NCBI GenBank assembly: GCA_017963805.1
Contig: JAGCTE010000071.1
Location: forward strand, 34,109-98,108
Length of the DNA stretch: 64,000 bases
Direction of reading: 5' to 3'
Source: a bacterium
GTDB lineage: Bacteria > Auribacterota > UBA3054
Of the stretch, positions 36,604-46,053 are shown in pieces; positions within the stretch are counted from its first letter, which is position 1; each line of letters opens with the position of its first letter. A program made the position numbers and the translations under genes. The notes under the pieces were generated by a model that searched no databases, was not told the origin of the DNA, and saw only the letters and a list, made by a program, of their open reading frames with translations.

Positions 36604-38277
36604 ATGTTTCTAACGCGCCTGCGCATAAAAGATCTCGCCCTGGTCAAGTCTCTCGACGTCGAGTTCCCGAAAGGAATAGTCGCGGTGACCGGCGAGACCG
36701 GAGCCGGCAAATCAACGATCCTTGGCTCTATCCAGCTTCTTTTGGGGGAGAGGGCTGACTCTTCGCTCGTCCGCGGCGGCTGTGAAAAGGCTTTCGTGGA
36801 GGGCGTCTTCGAGTTCGAGCCCAGCGATGCCAAAAGGCTGGAATCCTACAGGTCGCTCGGCTTCGACCTTGGAGGAGAGCCCCTCATCGTGAGGAGGGAG
36901 GTTTCCGCAAACGGGCGCGCCGCGGCTTTCTTCGCCGACCGGATGGTGACGGTGAAGCGCCTGTCCGAGCTGATGTCCGAAACGATAGACATCCACTCCC
37001 AGAACGCCCAGCAGTCGCTGACCAAAAGGAACTGGCAGAGGATGTCGCTGGATCTTTTCGCGGGCGCTTTGCCTTTGTCGAAGGAAGTCTCCGATCTTTA
37101 CGCCGCCTACGAAGAGATTAGAAAGCTTCTGGCGGAATACACAGAAAACGAAAGGGAGACGAGGCGCAGGGAGGATCTCTGGCGCTTCCAGATAAAGGAA
37201 GTCGGCGAGGCCGGCCTCAGATCCGGCGAGGAAGAGGAGCTTCTGGAAGCGGAAAAGACTCTGTCGAACGCCGAGGAAATAAGCGAACTTTTGGCTTCGC
37301 TGCAAAGCGGGCTTTCCGGCGAGGAAGGCAGCCCGGCCCAGGGGCTGAGAAAAGTGAACAGGCTCATAAAGCAGCTGAAGAGCCTTTATTCGCCGGCAGC
37401 CGGCTGGGAAGAGAACATGGAGAACGCCCTCGCCGCGCTGGACGACCTTTTGCAAGAAGTGGAAAAAGCCCGGGACAGGCTGAAAATAGATCCCGAAGAA
37501 TTGACAAGGGTCCAGGAGCGCCTTTCGCTCATAGACCGCCTGAAAAAGAAATACGGGCCGACGATAGAAGCCATAGTGGAGGAGACGAAAGCGCTCGAGG
37601 AGAAGCTTCGCGAGACCGGCTCCTTCGACGAGAGAAGAAGCGAACTGGAAAAGGAGACGGCCGAAAAATACTCCGAGCTCAAGCTTGCCGCCGAAAAACT
37701 GACGAAAAAGCGCGCGGCCGCCGCCCCGAAATTCGCCAAAGCGGTGGAAGGCGAGATCGCGCCCCTCGGCATGGGCGGCATGAGGTTCGGTGTGAACCTG
37801 GAGCGCCTTCCCGAGATCGCTAATTGCGGCGCGGAGAACGTGGAGTTTACGATAGCGAACGCGGGACAACCGATGCTGCCTCTAGGCAGGATCGCTTCCG
37901 GCGGGGAGCTGTCGCGCCTGACGCTCGCCCTGAAGTGCCTTTCCCTTGGCGGCAACGCGGTGCAGATCCTCTTCTTCGACGAGATCGACGCCGGGATAAG
38001 CGCGACGGTGGCCGGGGCGATAGCGGAAAGGCTCCGCCTTCTGGGCGGCGACCACCAGGTCTTCGTAATAACGCACATGCCGGTCATAGCGGCCGCCGCC
38101 GACACGCATTACCTCGTCGAGAAGAGGGTTGCCGCGAACGACACGCTGGTCGCGATAACGCCCGTCGCCGGCGAGAAACGCAAGGAAGAGCTCTCCCGCA
38201 TGCTGGGAGGCAGCGAGCGGGAAGCGTGCGATTACGCTGAAAAACTTTTGAAAACCAAAGGAAGGATAAACAAATGA
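36604..38277 (+). CDS. recN: DNA repair protein RecN
   Basis: SMC-like ATPase acting early in double-strand-break repair. The 557-residue protein has the N-terminal Walker A GETGAGKSTILGSIQLLLG, the RecN segment IDIHSQNAQQSL, a central coiled coil (about 150-380), the ABC signature IASGGELSRLTLALK and Walker B ILFFDEIDAGIS, then VITHMPVIAAAADTHYLVEK. The stop overlaps the next start by 4 bases. Confidence 0.97.
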   Translation: MFLTRLRIKDLALVKSLDVEFPKGIVAVTGETGAGKSTILGSIQLLLGERADSSLVRGGCEKAFVEGVFEFEPSDAKRLESYRSLGFDLGGEPLIVRREVSANGRAAAFFADRMVTVKRLSELMSETIDIHSQNAQQSLTKRNWQRMSLDLFAGALPLSKEVSDLYAAYEEIRKLLAEYTENERETRRREDLWRFQIKEVGEAGLRSGEEEELLEAEKTLSNAEEISELLASLQSGLSGEEGSPAQGLRKVNRLIKQLKSLYSPAAGWEENMENALAALDDLLQEVEKARDRLKIDPEELTRVQERLSLIDRLKKKYGPTIEAIVEETKALEEKLRETGSFDERRSELEKETAEKYSELKLAAEKLTKKRAAAAPKFAKAVEGEIAPLGMGGMRFGVNLERLPEIANCGAENVEFTIANAGQPMLPLGRIASGGELSRLTLALKCLSLGGNAVQILFFDEIDAGISATVAGAIAERLRLLGGDHQVFVITHMPVIAAAADTHYLVEKRVAANDTLVAITPVAGEKRKEELSRMLGGSEREACDYAEKLLKTKGRINK

Positions 38278-38831
38278 GAAAAGCTTTATTCTTATCAACG
38301 CTCGTTTTGGGATTGGCGCTTTCAGCCTGCCAAAGCGGAAAACAAGGAGAGGAACCAGTGAGCAACGACAGCATAACGACCGCCGTCATAGAGTTTGAGA
38401 ACGGCGACGTGGTGGAGTTCGAATTCCTTAAGGACAAGGCTCCAAAGACCTGCGAGAATTTCATCGATCTCGCGAAGAAAGGCTTCTACGACGGCCTCAT
38501 CTTCCACAGAGTGATAGAGGGCTTCATGATCCAGGGCGGCTGCCCCTTGGGCAACGGCACGGGCGGACCCGGGTACAAGATCAAGGCCGAATTCAACGAC
38601 ACCAAGCACGTGCCCGGCATCGTCTCCATGGCGAGGTCAAGCGACCCCGACAGCGCGGGAAGCCAGTTCTTCATCTGCGTGGCGCCGACCCCTCACCTTG
38701 ACAACAAGTACACCGCTTTCGGCCGCGTGACGAAAGGCTACGACGTTGTTGAGAAGATCAGCAAGGTGAAAGTCAACCTTCAGGACCGTCCCATCGAGCC
38801 GGTCGTCATGAAAAAAGTTTACGTCAAGTAA
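38274..38831 (+). CDS. Cyclophilin-type peptidyl-prolyl isomerase lipoprotein
   Basis: A 185-residue lipoprotein (signal ending LALSAC) with a complete bacterial cyclophilin domain: FYDGLIFHRVIEGFMIQGGC holds the catalytic Arg and Phe region, then SMARSSDPDSAGSQFFI and HLDNKYTAFGRV. It assists folding of exported proteins at the membrane. It is the third secreted prolyl isomerase in the window besides two parvulins. It overlaps recN by 4 bases and precedes lpxI by 3. Confidence 0.93.
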   Translation: MRKALFLSTLVLGLALSACQSGKQGEEPVSNDSITTAVIEFENGDVVEFEFLKDKAPKTCENFIDLAKKGFYDGLIFHRVIEGFMIQGGCPLGNGTGGPGYKIKAEFNDTKHVPGIVSMARSSDPDSAGSQFFICVAPTPHLDNKYTAFGRVTKGYDVVEKISKVKVNLQDRPIEPVVMKKVYVK

Positions 38832-38834
38832 GAA

Positions 38835-39671
38835 ATGGCTTCCAACGATTCAATGGGTCTGATATCCGGCGGCGGCGTTCTGCCGCTGGAATTCATGCGC
38901 GCCAGGGAAAGGAACGGGCTAACGAGGATCGTTACCGTCGGCATCAAGAACTGCGGCGTCTTAGAGGAAGTGAAGACGCTTTCTGACCATTACGAGGAAG
39001 TCTCGGTCACCCAGCTCGGGAAGCTCATCAAGATCTTCCACAGAGAGGGCGTTAAGAAGGCCGTGATGCTCGGCAACGTGGCTCCCAGGATGACGATCGC
39101 CGACCTGAGGCTCGACTGGCGGCTCATGAAGCTCGCCATGAAGGTCAAGGACAGAAGGGCGGACAGCGTCCTTGGCGCCATTTCCGACGAACTGGGCAGC
39201 GAGGGGATAACGATAGAGAAGACCACCGACTATCTTCCCCAGATCCTGCTGCGGGAGGGCGTGCTCTGCGGCCCCGCTCCCGACGAGAAGCAGATGCGCG
39301 ACATCGCTTTGGGCGTGAAACTCGCGCTGGTGTCGGGCGGACATGACATAGGGCAGAGCGTGGTCATAAAGAACCAGGCCGTGGTCTGCGTGGAAGCGAT
39401 GGAAGGCACCGACCGCTGCATCAGGAGAGCAGGCGAATACACGAATGACGCCGTGGTCGTGAAAATGGCCAAGCCCAACCAGGACCTGAGGTTCGACGTG
39501 CCCTGCCTGGGGCCCGGCACCATCGAGTCTATGAAGGCCGCCAACGCCAGGATCGTGGCGGCGGAAGCCGGCAAGACCTTCCTCTTGGAGCCTCAGAAGA
39601 CTCTTGAGGAAGCGTTGAAATGCGGAATAACTATTCTGGGAGTCGACCGCTCCTTGGGAGAAACGATATGA
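38835..39671 (+). CDS. lpxI: UDP-2,3-diacylglucosamine pyrophosphatase LpxI
   Basis: Metal-dependent hydrolase of lipid A synthesis, the alternative to LpxH. The 278-residue protein (former DUF1009) begins MGLISGGGVLPLEF and holds the hallmark VCVEAMEGTDRCIRRAG and the C-terminal KMAKPNQDLRFDVPCLGPGTI. Its presence implies an outer membrane with lipid A. Its stop overlaps the Gfo/Idh start by 4 bases, a pairing seen in several bacterial phyla. Confidence 0.95.
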   Translation: MASNDSMGLISGGGVLPLEFMRARERNGLTRIVTVGIKNCGVLEEVKTLSDHYEEVSVTQLGKLIKIFHREGVKKAVMLGNVAPRMTIADLRLDWRLMKLAMKVKDRRADSVLGAISDELGSEGITIEKTTDYLPQILLREGVLCGPAPDEKQMRDIALGVKLALVSGGHDIGQSVVIKNQAVVCVEAMEGTDRCIRRAGEYTNDAVVVKMAKPNQDLRFDVPCLGPGTIESMKAANARIVAAEAGKTFLLEPQKTLEEALKCGITILGVDRSLGETI

Positions 39672-40624
39672 AAACAGCAGTAATAGGCGTGGGGCACCTA
39701 GGTAAGATCCACGCCAGGATCGTCAACGAAAATCCAAACGTGGAGCTTGCGGCCGTGGTGGACGCCAGGGCGGAATCCGCCAAAGAGACAGGCGAACTCT
39801 ACCATGTCCCGTACTTCACGAACGTCGAGGACGTCATTCCGATGATCGACGCGGCGCACGTGGTGGTCCCGACGCCCCTGCACTACGAGGTGACAAAGAA
39901 GCTTCTTTTGGCCGGGAAGCACGTGCTTTTGGAAAAGCCCATCACGACGACCGTCCCGGAAGCCGACGAACTGCTGAAACTGGCTAAGGAAAAGGATCTG
40001 ATCCTTCAAGTCGGTCACGTCGAGCGTTTCAACCCCGCCATAATAGGCATCCAGAAGATCCTCAGGGACCCCATCTTCATCGAAGTGCACCGCCTTTCGC
40101 CCTTCAACATCAGGGGAACGGAAGTGAGCGTGGTCTTCGACCTCATGATCCATGACATCGACATCATTCTCCACCTTGTGAGATCAGACGTCGTGGACGT
40201 CCAGGCGGTGGGCGTTCCCGTCCTGACCAAGACCAGCGACATCGCCAACGCGAGGCTTACTTTCGCGAACGGCTGCGTGGCCAACGTCACGACCAGCAGG
40301 ATCAGCGCCGACAGGATGAGGAAGATCCGCTTCTTCCAGGACGACGCTTACATTTCCCTCGACTACGTCGAGCAGAAAGCCAAATTGAAACACCGGAAAG
40401 AATGGCAGATCGTCGAAGAGGAGATCAACTTCTCCGGCGACCAGCCGCTGCAAAGCGAGATACAAAGCTTCGTCGACTGCGTGAAGCTTGGCAAGTCCCC
40501 CGAGGTGACCGGCGAGGACGGCCGCAACGCTCTGAAAGTCGCGACGATGGTCGAGGAAGCCATAAAGAAACACCTTGCGGAACTTAAAACCCTGCGTCCG
40601 GGAGCGAAACTGCCCGGGGAATAA
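39668..40624 (+). CDS. Gfo/Idh/MocA family oxidoreductase, possible UDP-GlcNAc 3-dehydrogenase
   Basis: A 318-residue NAD(P)-dependent sugar dehydrogenase: Rossmann start AVIGVGHLGKIHARIV, the family EKPI motif in VLLEKPITTT, and VGHVERFNPAI. Some relatives next to lpxI resemble GnnA, which oxidises UDP-GlcNAc so that amide-linked lipid A can be made; the aminotransferase partner GnnB is not in this window, so this is only a hypothesis. The ATG overlaps the lpxI stop (ATGA); an upstream in-frame start inside lpxI was rejected. The next gene begins directly after its stop. Confidence 0.87.
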   Translation: MKTAVIGVGHLGKIHARIVNENPNVELAAVVDARAESAKETGELYHVPYFTNVEDVIPMIDAAHVVVPTPLHYEVTKKLLLAGKHVLLEKPITTTVPEADELLKLAKEKDLILQVGHVERFNPAIIGIQKILRDPIFIEVHRLSPFNIRGTEVSVVFDLMIHDIDIILHLVRSDVVDVQAVGVPVLTKTSDIANARLTFANGCVANVTTSRISADRMRKIRFFQDDAYISLDYVEQKAKLKHRKEWQIVEEEINFSGDQPLQSEIQSFVDCVKLGKSPEVTGEDGRNALKVATMVEEAIKKHLAELKTLRPGAKLPGE

Positions 40625-41407
40625 ATGGCTGAAGGATCCCTCAGACTTGACCAGGCGCTGACCAACCTTGGCTACTTCGCTTCCAGGGAACAGACGAGAC
40701 GTTCCCTTCTGGCAGGCGAAGTGGAAATAAACGGCGCGAGGACGGCGAAGCCCGGGCTTGCCGTCTCTCTCCGCTACAACGAAAGCGGGGAGGCCGTGCT
40801 CTTTTCCAAAGGCAAGGAGCTCAAGATCAACGTCAGGGAAAAGATGCCCTACGTCAGCAGGGGAGGATACAAGCTCGCGGCCGGGCTCGACTGCGCGAAG
40901 ATAGATCCGACCGGCATGGTCTGCATGGATATTGGCGCCAGCACGGGAGGCTTCACGGACGTTCTCTTGCAAAGGGGAGCCAAACACGTCTTCGCCATCG
41001 ACTGCGGTCACGGGCAGTTGCACGACAAGGTCAGGAACGACGCGAGAGTGACGGTCATGGAGAAGACCAACGCCCGCTTCCTGAAACCGGAGGATCTTTC
41101 CCTTGCCCCGGATCTCGCGGTGGCCGACGTTTCCTTCATCTCGCTGAAGCTGATCATCCCCGTAATAAGGGAATGCCTCAAAGAGGGAGGCCTCGCCGTG
41201 ACGCTCGTCAAGCCGCAGTTCGAAGTCGGCCCGGAGAAACTCAAAAAAGGCGGAGTGGTGAAAGACGAGAATACGCGCCTCGAGGCGCTAAGCGACATAA
41301 AGAACTTTTTTATCGGACAGGGCTTCGGGATCATAGCGGAATGCGAGAGCCCGATAATCGGACCTGCCGGCAACCATGAATTCCTTCTGGCGGCGCGCAA
41401 ATTATGA
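40625..41407 (+). CDS. tlyA: TlyA family rRNA 2'-O-methyltransferase
   Basis: A 260-residue protein with an N-terminal S4 RNA-binding domain (RLDQALTNLGYFASREQTRR) and an FtsJ/RrmJ-type methyltransferase domain starting near residue 85, with the SAM-binding DIGASTGGFTDVLLQRGA. TlyA methylates 16S and 23S rRNA cytidines in mycobacteria; in other bacteria members are often labelled haemolysin by history. It abuts the oxidoreductase and overlaps nadK by 4 bases. Confidence 0.92.
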   Translation: MAEGSLRLDQALTNLGYFASREQTRRSLLAGEVEINGARTAKPGLAVSLRYNESGEAVLFSKGKELKINVREKMPYVSRGGYKLAAGLDCAKIDPTGMVCMDIGASTGGFTDVLLQRGAKHVFAIDCGHGQLHDKVRNDARVTVMEKTNARFLKPEDLSLAPDLAVADVSFISLKLIIPVIRECLKEGGLAVTLVKPQFEVGPEKLKKGGVVKDENTRLEALSDIKNFFIGQGFGIIAECESPIIGPAGNHEFLLAARKL

Positions 41408-42288
41408 AAATCGATCTTAAAGGAACGACGCCCGGCGTCATCATAAACACGACCAAACCGCACGCGGTCAAAGCCCTGGAGGCATTGATCTTCGAAATGG
41501 AAAAGCGGGGCGTGCCGTTCCTGCTCGAATCGGCGAGCGCCATATCCATAGGCAGGGAAGGCACGACGGTTTCGGAGCTGAATTCCCGCTGCCAGTGGCT
41601 CGTCGTCATAGGCGGCGACGGCACGATCCTTTCCGCGGTCAGGGAAATGACCGACCTCAACGTTCCCATCCTCGGCATCAACCCTGGCGAGTCCTTCGGA
41701 TTTTTGGCCGAGATCCCGGAAAACGAGATCGCGCAGACGCTGGATACCATACTCGTTGGGCGCTGCGAGATCGAGGAGCGCTCGCTTATCGAAGCCTCTT
41801 ACGTTGGCGAAGGCGGCGTGGAAAAGAAGGAGCGCGCGCTGAACGACCTCGCTTTCGTGCGCGGCCTTGACGCCCGCATAATCGAGCTTAAGATCTCCGT
41901 GAACGGGGAGACGCTCACGACTTACGGCCTGGACGGGCTCATCATGAGCACCGCAACGGGCAGCACGGCTTACTCGCTCTCCGCCGGGGGACCGGTCATG
42001 TACCCGGGGCTCGAGGCTTTTCTGATGACGCCCGTCTGCCCGCATTCCTTCACGAACCGTCCCATGCTTTTCCCAAGGGGAACGAAGGTGGAAATAGAGA
42101 ACGTGACCATCGGGCGCCCGGTGCACATCTCGGCGGACGGAAGACAGACGCTCACCATTTCCACGGGCGAAAAGGTGACGGTCGCGCTGGGGGAGAGAGT
42201 TAAATTTCTGACCTGCAACAATCATTCCTTCGTGCAGAAGCTGAGAGGGAAGATGGGCTGGCAGGGAAGCCTTAGGGAAACCGAATAA
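41404..42288 (+). CDS. nadK: NAD kinase
   Basis: Makes NADP from NAD and ATP. The 294-residue protein has the GGDG motif (VVIGGDGTILSAVREM), the NExxx-equivalent loop, the Gly-rich GLDGLIMSTATGSTAYSLSAGGP, and the C-terminal PVHISADGRQ. The tlyA-nadK order, often with recN nearby, is conserved in many bacteria. Overlaps tlyA by 4 bases. Confidence 0.96.
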   Translation: MKIDLKGTTPGVIINTTKPHAVKALEALIFEMEKRGVPFLLESASAISIGREGTTVSELNSRCQWLVVIGGDGTILSAVREMTDLNVPILGINPGESFGFLAEIPENEIAQTLDTILVGRCEIEERSLIEASYVGEGGVEKKERALNDLAFVRGLDARIIELKISVNGETLTTYGLDGLIMSTATGSTAYSLSAGGPVMYPGLEAFLMTPVCPHSFTNRPMLFPRGTKVEIENVTIGRPVHISADGRQTLTISTGEKVTVALGERVKFLTCNNHSFVQKLRGKMGWQGSLRETE

Positions 42289-42332
42289 AAAAACAAACAA
42301 ACATAAAAAACACCAAGGAGAAGACTAAAGCA

Positions 42333-43211
42333 ATGCGCAGCATTTTCAAGGGCTCGATCGTCGCCCTCATCACGCCTTTCAGGAAGAACGGTTCAATCGA
42401 CCACGGACTTGTCCGCGAATTAGTGGAATGGCACATCGCTTCCGGAACCGACGCCATCGTACCCTGCGCCACCACCGGCGAATCACCGACGCTCAGCCAC
42501 GACGAGCATGACGAAGTAATAGCGACGGTCGTGAAGGCGGTCAACAAACGCATCCCGGTGCTGGCCGGCTGCGGCAGCAACTGCACGGAAGAGTCCCTGA
42601 GGCTCATAAAGCACGCCGAAAGCGTGGGCGCGGACGGAGCGTTGGTCATCACGCCCTACTACAACAAGCCGACGCAGGAAGGCATGCTGGCGCACTACGA
42701 GAGCTTGGCTTCCGCCACGAAGCTCCCGATCGTGATCTACAACGTTCCGGGAAGAACGGGCGTCAACATCAAGCCCGAAACGGTGGCGAAACTCGCGAAG
42801 ATAGAGAACATCGTCGGCATCAAGGAAGCGAGCGGCAGCCTTGACCAGGCTTCCGAAATAATGAGATCGACCGACCTGGACGTGCTGTCCGGCGAGGACT
42901 CCCTCAACTTCCCCCTGATGGCTATAGGCGCCGTGGGCGTCATTTCCGTCGTGGCCAACGTCGTTCCCGATCTGGTGGCCAAACTCGCGGACGCCGCCCA
43001 AAATGGCGACATGGAGGAAGGCCGCAGGCTGCACAAGCTGCTCTTCCCGCTCTCAAAGGCGCTCTTCGCCGAGACGAACCCCTGCCCCGTTAAGGCCGCG
43101 ATGGCCATGCTTGGAAAGTGCGAGAACGTCCTGCGCCTGCCGCTCGTTCCCGTTAGGAAGGACACTGAGGAACTGATTAGAAAAGCGCTCGCCGACCTCG
43201 GCGCGCTTTGA
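42333..43211 (+). CDS. dapA: 4-hydroxy-tetrahydrodipicolinate synthase
   Basis: First committed step of diaminopimelate and lysine synthesis. The 292 residues show the pyruvate-binding CATTGESPTLSHDEH, the tyrosine in YNVPGRTGVNI and the Schiff-base lysine in IVGIKEASGSLDQ. Strong AAGGAG site 17 bases... before the ATG with a purine-rich spacer. No other dap gene is in the window. The purN start follows after 11 bases. Confidence 0.96.
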   Translation: MRSIFKGSIVALITPFRKNGSIDHGLVRELVEWHIASGTDAIVPCATTGESPTLSHDEHDEVIATVVKAVNKRIPVLAGCGSNCTEESLRLIKHAESVGADGALVITPYYNKPTQEGMLAHYESLASATKLPIVIYNVPGRTGVNIKPETVAKLAKIENIVGIKEASGSLDQASEIMRSTDLDVLSGEDSLNFPLMAIGAVGVISVVANVVPDLVAKLADAAQNGDMEEGRRLHKLLFPLSKALFAETNPCPVKAAMAMLGKCENVLRLPLVPVRKDTEELIRKALADLGAL

Positions 43212-43222
43212 GGAGAAACAAA

Positions 43223-43837
43223 ATGATAAGACTTGGCGTTTTGGGTTCCGGACACGGAACGAATTTTGAAGAGATAGCGCAATGCATCATGGACGGCAGG
43301 ATCAAAGGCGCCGAGATTGCCGTCGTCATCAGCGACGTCGAGGACGCGCCGATACTTAGGAAAGCGGCGCGCATGGGACTGCAAGCCGTGTACCTTCCGG
43401 CCGACGACTATAAGACGAAGCTCGAGGGGCCGCAGGAGGATGAATACATAAGGGTCCTGAAAGCGAACAAAGTCGACTACGTCATATTGGCCGGCTTCAT
43501 GCGCATGATCAAGGCGAATTTTCTGAAAGCGTTCCGCATGAAGGTCGTGAACATTCACCCCGCGCTTCTGCCGGCTTTCCCCGGCCTGGAGTCCTGGAAG
43601 CAGGCTCTCGATTACGGCGCGAAACTGGCCGGCTGCACGATCCACTTCGTGGACGCCGGAATGGATTCCGGCCCCATAATCGCCCAGGCCGCCGTGCACG
43701 TGATGAGCGACGACACGCCGGAAACTTTGCACGCCAGGATCCAGGAACAGGAGCACGTCTGGTTCCCGAAGGTCATAAACTGGCTGGCGGCGGGGGCGGT
43801 CAAGGTCAGGGGGCGCAAAGTTATGATCAAGGCTTAA
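43223..43837 (+). CDS. purN: Phosphoribosylglycinamide formyltransferase
   Basis: Transfers a formyl group from 10-formyl-THF to GAR in purine synthesis. The 204-residue protein has SGHGTNFEEIAQ for phosphate binding, the formyl-site NIHPALLPAFPGLES with catalytic Asn and His, and the downstream Asp in FVDAGMDSGPIIAQ. AGGAG precedes the ATG at 43223; an upstream in-frame TTG is not needed. The recG start follows 3 bases after the stop. Confidence 0.95.
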   Translation: MIRLGVLGSGHGTNFEEIAQCIMDGRIKGAEIAVVISDVEDAPILRKAARMGLQAVYLPADDYKTKLEGPQEDEYIRVLKANKVDYVILAGFMRMIKANFLKAFRMKVVNIHPALLPAFPGLESWKQALDYGAKLAGCTIHFVDAGMDSGPIIAQAAVHVMSDDTPETLHARIQEQEHVWFPKVINWLAAGAVKVRGRKVMIKA

Positions 43838-43840
43838 GGC

Positions 43841-45988
43841 ATGCCGGAAACGAAAGAGTACGAACTTCTGCAAAGGCCTGTCGGCGTCGTGAAAGGCGTG
43901 ACGGCCCGCCGCGCGGCGCTTTTGTCGCGCTGCGGAGTTGTGACTCTCTGGGACGCCCTGACATTCTTCCCTTACCGCTATGAGGACTATTCCAAAATTC
44001 TCCGCCCGGACCAGGTAAAGGAAGGCGGCGAAGCGCTCGTCTACGGGAAAGTCGTTTCGGTGAAAGCGGAAAAAACTTTCAAAAAGCGCCTGAAGCTGGT
44101 CAAGGTGCTGATCGAGAATTCCGGCAGCACGGCCCTGGGCGTCTGGTTCAACCAGCCCTGGATAGCCGACAAATTCGAGGCCGGCAAAAAAGTGCTTTTC
44201 CACGGCGTCTGCCACGGCGTTTTTTCAGGCTGCCTTCAGATGACGAACCCGGACGTCGTCTATCTCGACGACGATTTCCATCCCGACTATTACGAGGGGA
44301 AAAAGCTTCCCGTCTACCACACTACGGAAGGCCTGACGCAGGGCGTCATAAGGACCGTGATGGGAAATCTCATAAAGGAGGCGCTGCCAAGTTTCAGGGA
44401 ATATCTTCCCCCGGACGAATTGAGAAAATTCGCTCTCATGGATATCTCTGAGGCCGTAAAAACGCTCCACGCGCCGGACAAGACGGGCGGCGAGGATATC
44501 GCGAAAGCCCGCCGCCGCCTCATAGTGGACGAGTTCTTCGCCCTGCAGGTCGGGAACGTGCTTACGAAAAAAGTCATGCAGAAGGAGAATTACGAAGCCC
44601 ATCATCTCGTCCCGGGAAAACTGATAGTGGACTTTCTGAACACGCTGCCTTTCAAACTGACAAAAGATCAGCTCGGCGTCCTTTCCGAAATTAAAAACGA
44701 CATGCTCGCGCCCCGCCCGATGCACCGCCTGCTGCAGGGCGACGTGGGGAGCGGGAAGACCGTCGTGGCCGCCACCGCCATGCTCATGGCCATAGAGAGC
44801 GGCTACAACGCCGCCATCATGGCGCCGACCGAAATTCTTGCCAGGCAGCATTACGAGACCATGAAGAAGTGGTGCGATAAAATCGGCGTGGACGTGCTCA
44901 TATCCTACGGCGGCATGAAAGCCAAGGAGAAAAAGGCGCTGCTCAAACGTTTCGAAGAGGAGAAGAATTTCATCCTGGTGGGAACGCATTCGCTTCTGCA
45001 CGTCAAGGAGTCCGTTCCCAACCTGGGCTTGGTCGTCATAGACGAACAGCACAAGTTCGGCGTCGCCCAGCGGGCGATGCTAAGGGTTGCCGAAAGCGTT
45101 CCCGACACCCTCATCATGACGGCCACCCCGATTCCGCGAAGCCTGGCCATGACGCTTTACGGGCACCTCGACATTTCCGTCATAAGATCGGCTCCCGCCG
45201 GGCGCATCCCCGTCAAGACTTACGTGGTGACGCCGGAAAGACTGCCCTCCGTCTGGAATTTCATCAGGAAGGAAGCGTTGTCCGGACGCCAGGCCTACAT
45301 CGTCTACCCTCAGATCGACGAAAGCGACAAAAGGGAAGCGAAAGCCGCCGCGGAAATGTTTGAAGTGCTGTCGAAGAAAGTTTTCCCGGACCTTGCGCTC
45401 GGGCTCGTGCACGGAAGGCTGGAAAAGGAAGAGAAAGAAGAGACCATGCGCAGGTTCAGGGAAGGAGAGATCAAAGTTTTGGTCTGCACGACCGTAATAG
45501 AAGTGGGCGTAGACGTCCCAAACGCCAGTGTCATGGTGATAGAGGACGCCCAGCGCTTCGGCTTAGCCCAGCTTCATCAGCTGAGGGGCCGCATCGGCCG
45601 CGGGAATCTGCAATCCTACTGCGTGCTTGTCGACAACACGCCCTTGGAAAAGACGGGGGACGATCCTTCCCAGCCTCTGCTTGCCGGCATGACGGAGAAC
45701 CCCAGGCTGGAAGTCATGGCGAAGACGAACGACGGCTTTGAGATCGCGGAGGCCGATATGGAACTGAGAGGGCCGGGCGAGTTTTTCGGAGAAAAACAGT
45801 CCGGGCACCCGACGCTCTACCTTGCGAACCCCAACAGGGATAAGCAGGAGCTGATATTGGCCAAAGAACTTGCGGAAAAAATGATAGAAGCTTACGAAGC
45901 GGGCGCGCTCTCTAACGAAACAAGAGAGGCTTTCCTGACAAGGGTGGCGCTGCGTTACGGGGCGGAATTCACCGTGCCGGGCTTTTGA
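43841..45988 (+). CDS. recG: ATP-dependent DNA helicase RecG
   Basis: Reverses stalled forks and moves junction branches. The 715 residues have the N-terminal wedge/OB region (about 1-250), Walker A QGDVGSGKTVVAATAM, the DEQH box VVIDEQHKFGVAQR, motif III TATPIPRSLAM, and the helicase C-domain with IEVGVDVPNASVMVIEDAQRFGLAQLHQLRGRIGR. Together with RuvABC, RecN and RadA it gives the window five recombination-repair functions. Its stop lies within the -35 region of the next promoter. Confidence 0.97.
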   Translation: MPETKEYELLQRPVGVVKGVTARRAALLSRCGVVTLWDALTFFPYRYEDYSKILRPDQVKEGGEALVYGKVVSVKAEKTFKKRLKLVKVLIENSGSTALGVWFNQPWIADKFEAGKKVLFHGVCHGVFSGCLQMTNPDVVYLDDDFHPDYYEGKKLPVYHTTEGLTQGVIRTVMGNLIKEALPSFREYLPPDELRKFALMDISEAVKTLHAPDKTGGEDIAKARRRLIVDEFFALQVGNVLTKKVMQKENYEAHHLVPGKLIVDFLNTLPFKLTKDQLGVLSEIKNDMLAPRPMHRLLQGDVGSGKTVVAATAMLMAIESGYNAAIMAPTEILARQHYETMKKWCDKIGVDVLISYGGMKAKEKKALLKRFEEEKNFILVGTHSLLHVKESVPNLGLVVIDEQHKFGVAQRAMLRVAESVPDTLIMTATPIPRSLAMTLYGHLDISVIRSAPAGRIPVKTYVVTPERLPSVWNFIRKEALSGRQAYIVYPQIDESDKREAKAAAEMFEVLSKKVFPDLALGLVHGRLEKEEKEETMRRFREGEIKVLVCTTVIEVGVDVPNASVMVIEDAQRFGLAQLHQLRGRIGRGNLQSYCVLVDNTPLEKTGDDPSQPLLAGMTENPRLEVMAKTNDGFEIAEADMELRGPGEFFGEKQSGHPTLYLANPNRDKQELILAKELAEKMIEAYEAGALSNETREAFLTRVALRYGAEFTVPGF

Positions 45989-46016
45989 CTGCCCGAAAAA
46001 GGTTTTTTGATATAAT
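45985..46016 (+). promoter_or_regulatory. Promoter of the acyl-CoA dehydrogenase-ETF operon
   Basis: TTGACT (45985-45990), a long 20-base spacer, and extended -10 TGATATAAT (46008-46016), 37 bases before the ATG. With so long a spacer, the TG extension is likely to matter more. Confidence 0.6.
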
Positions 46017-46053
46017 ATTCACTAGTAAACAATAACAACCAAAAGGAAATATT

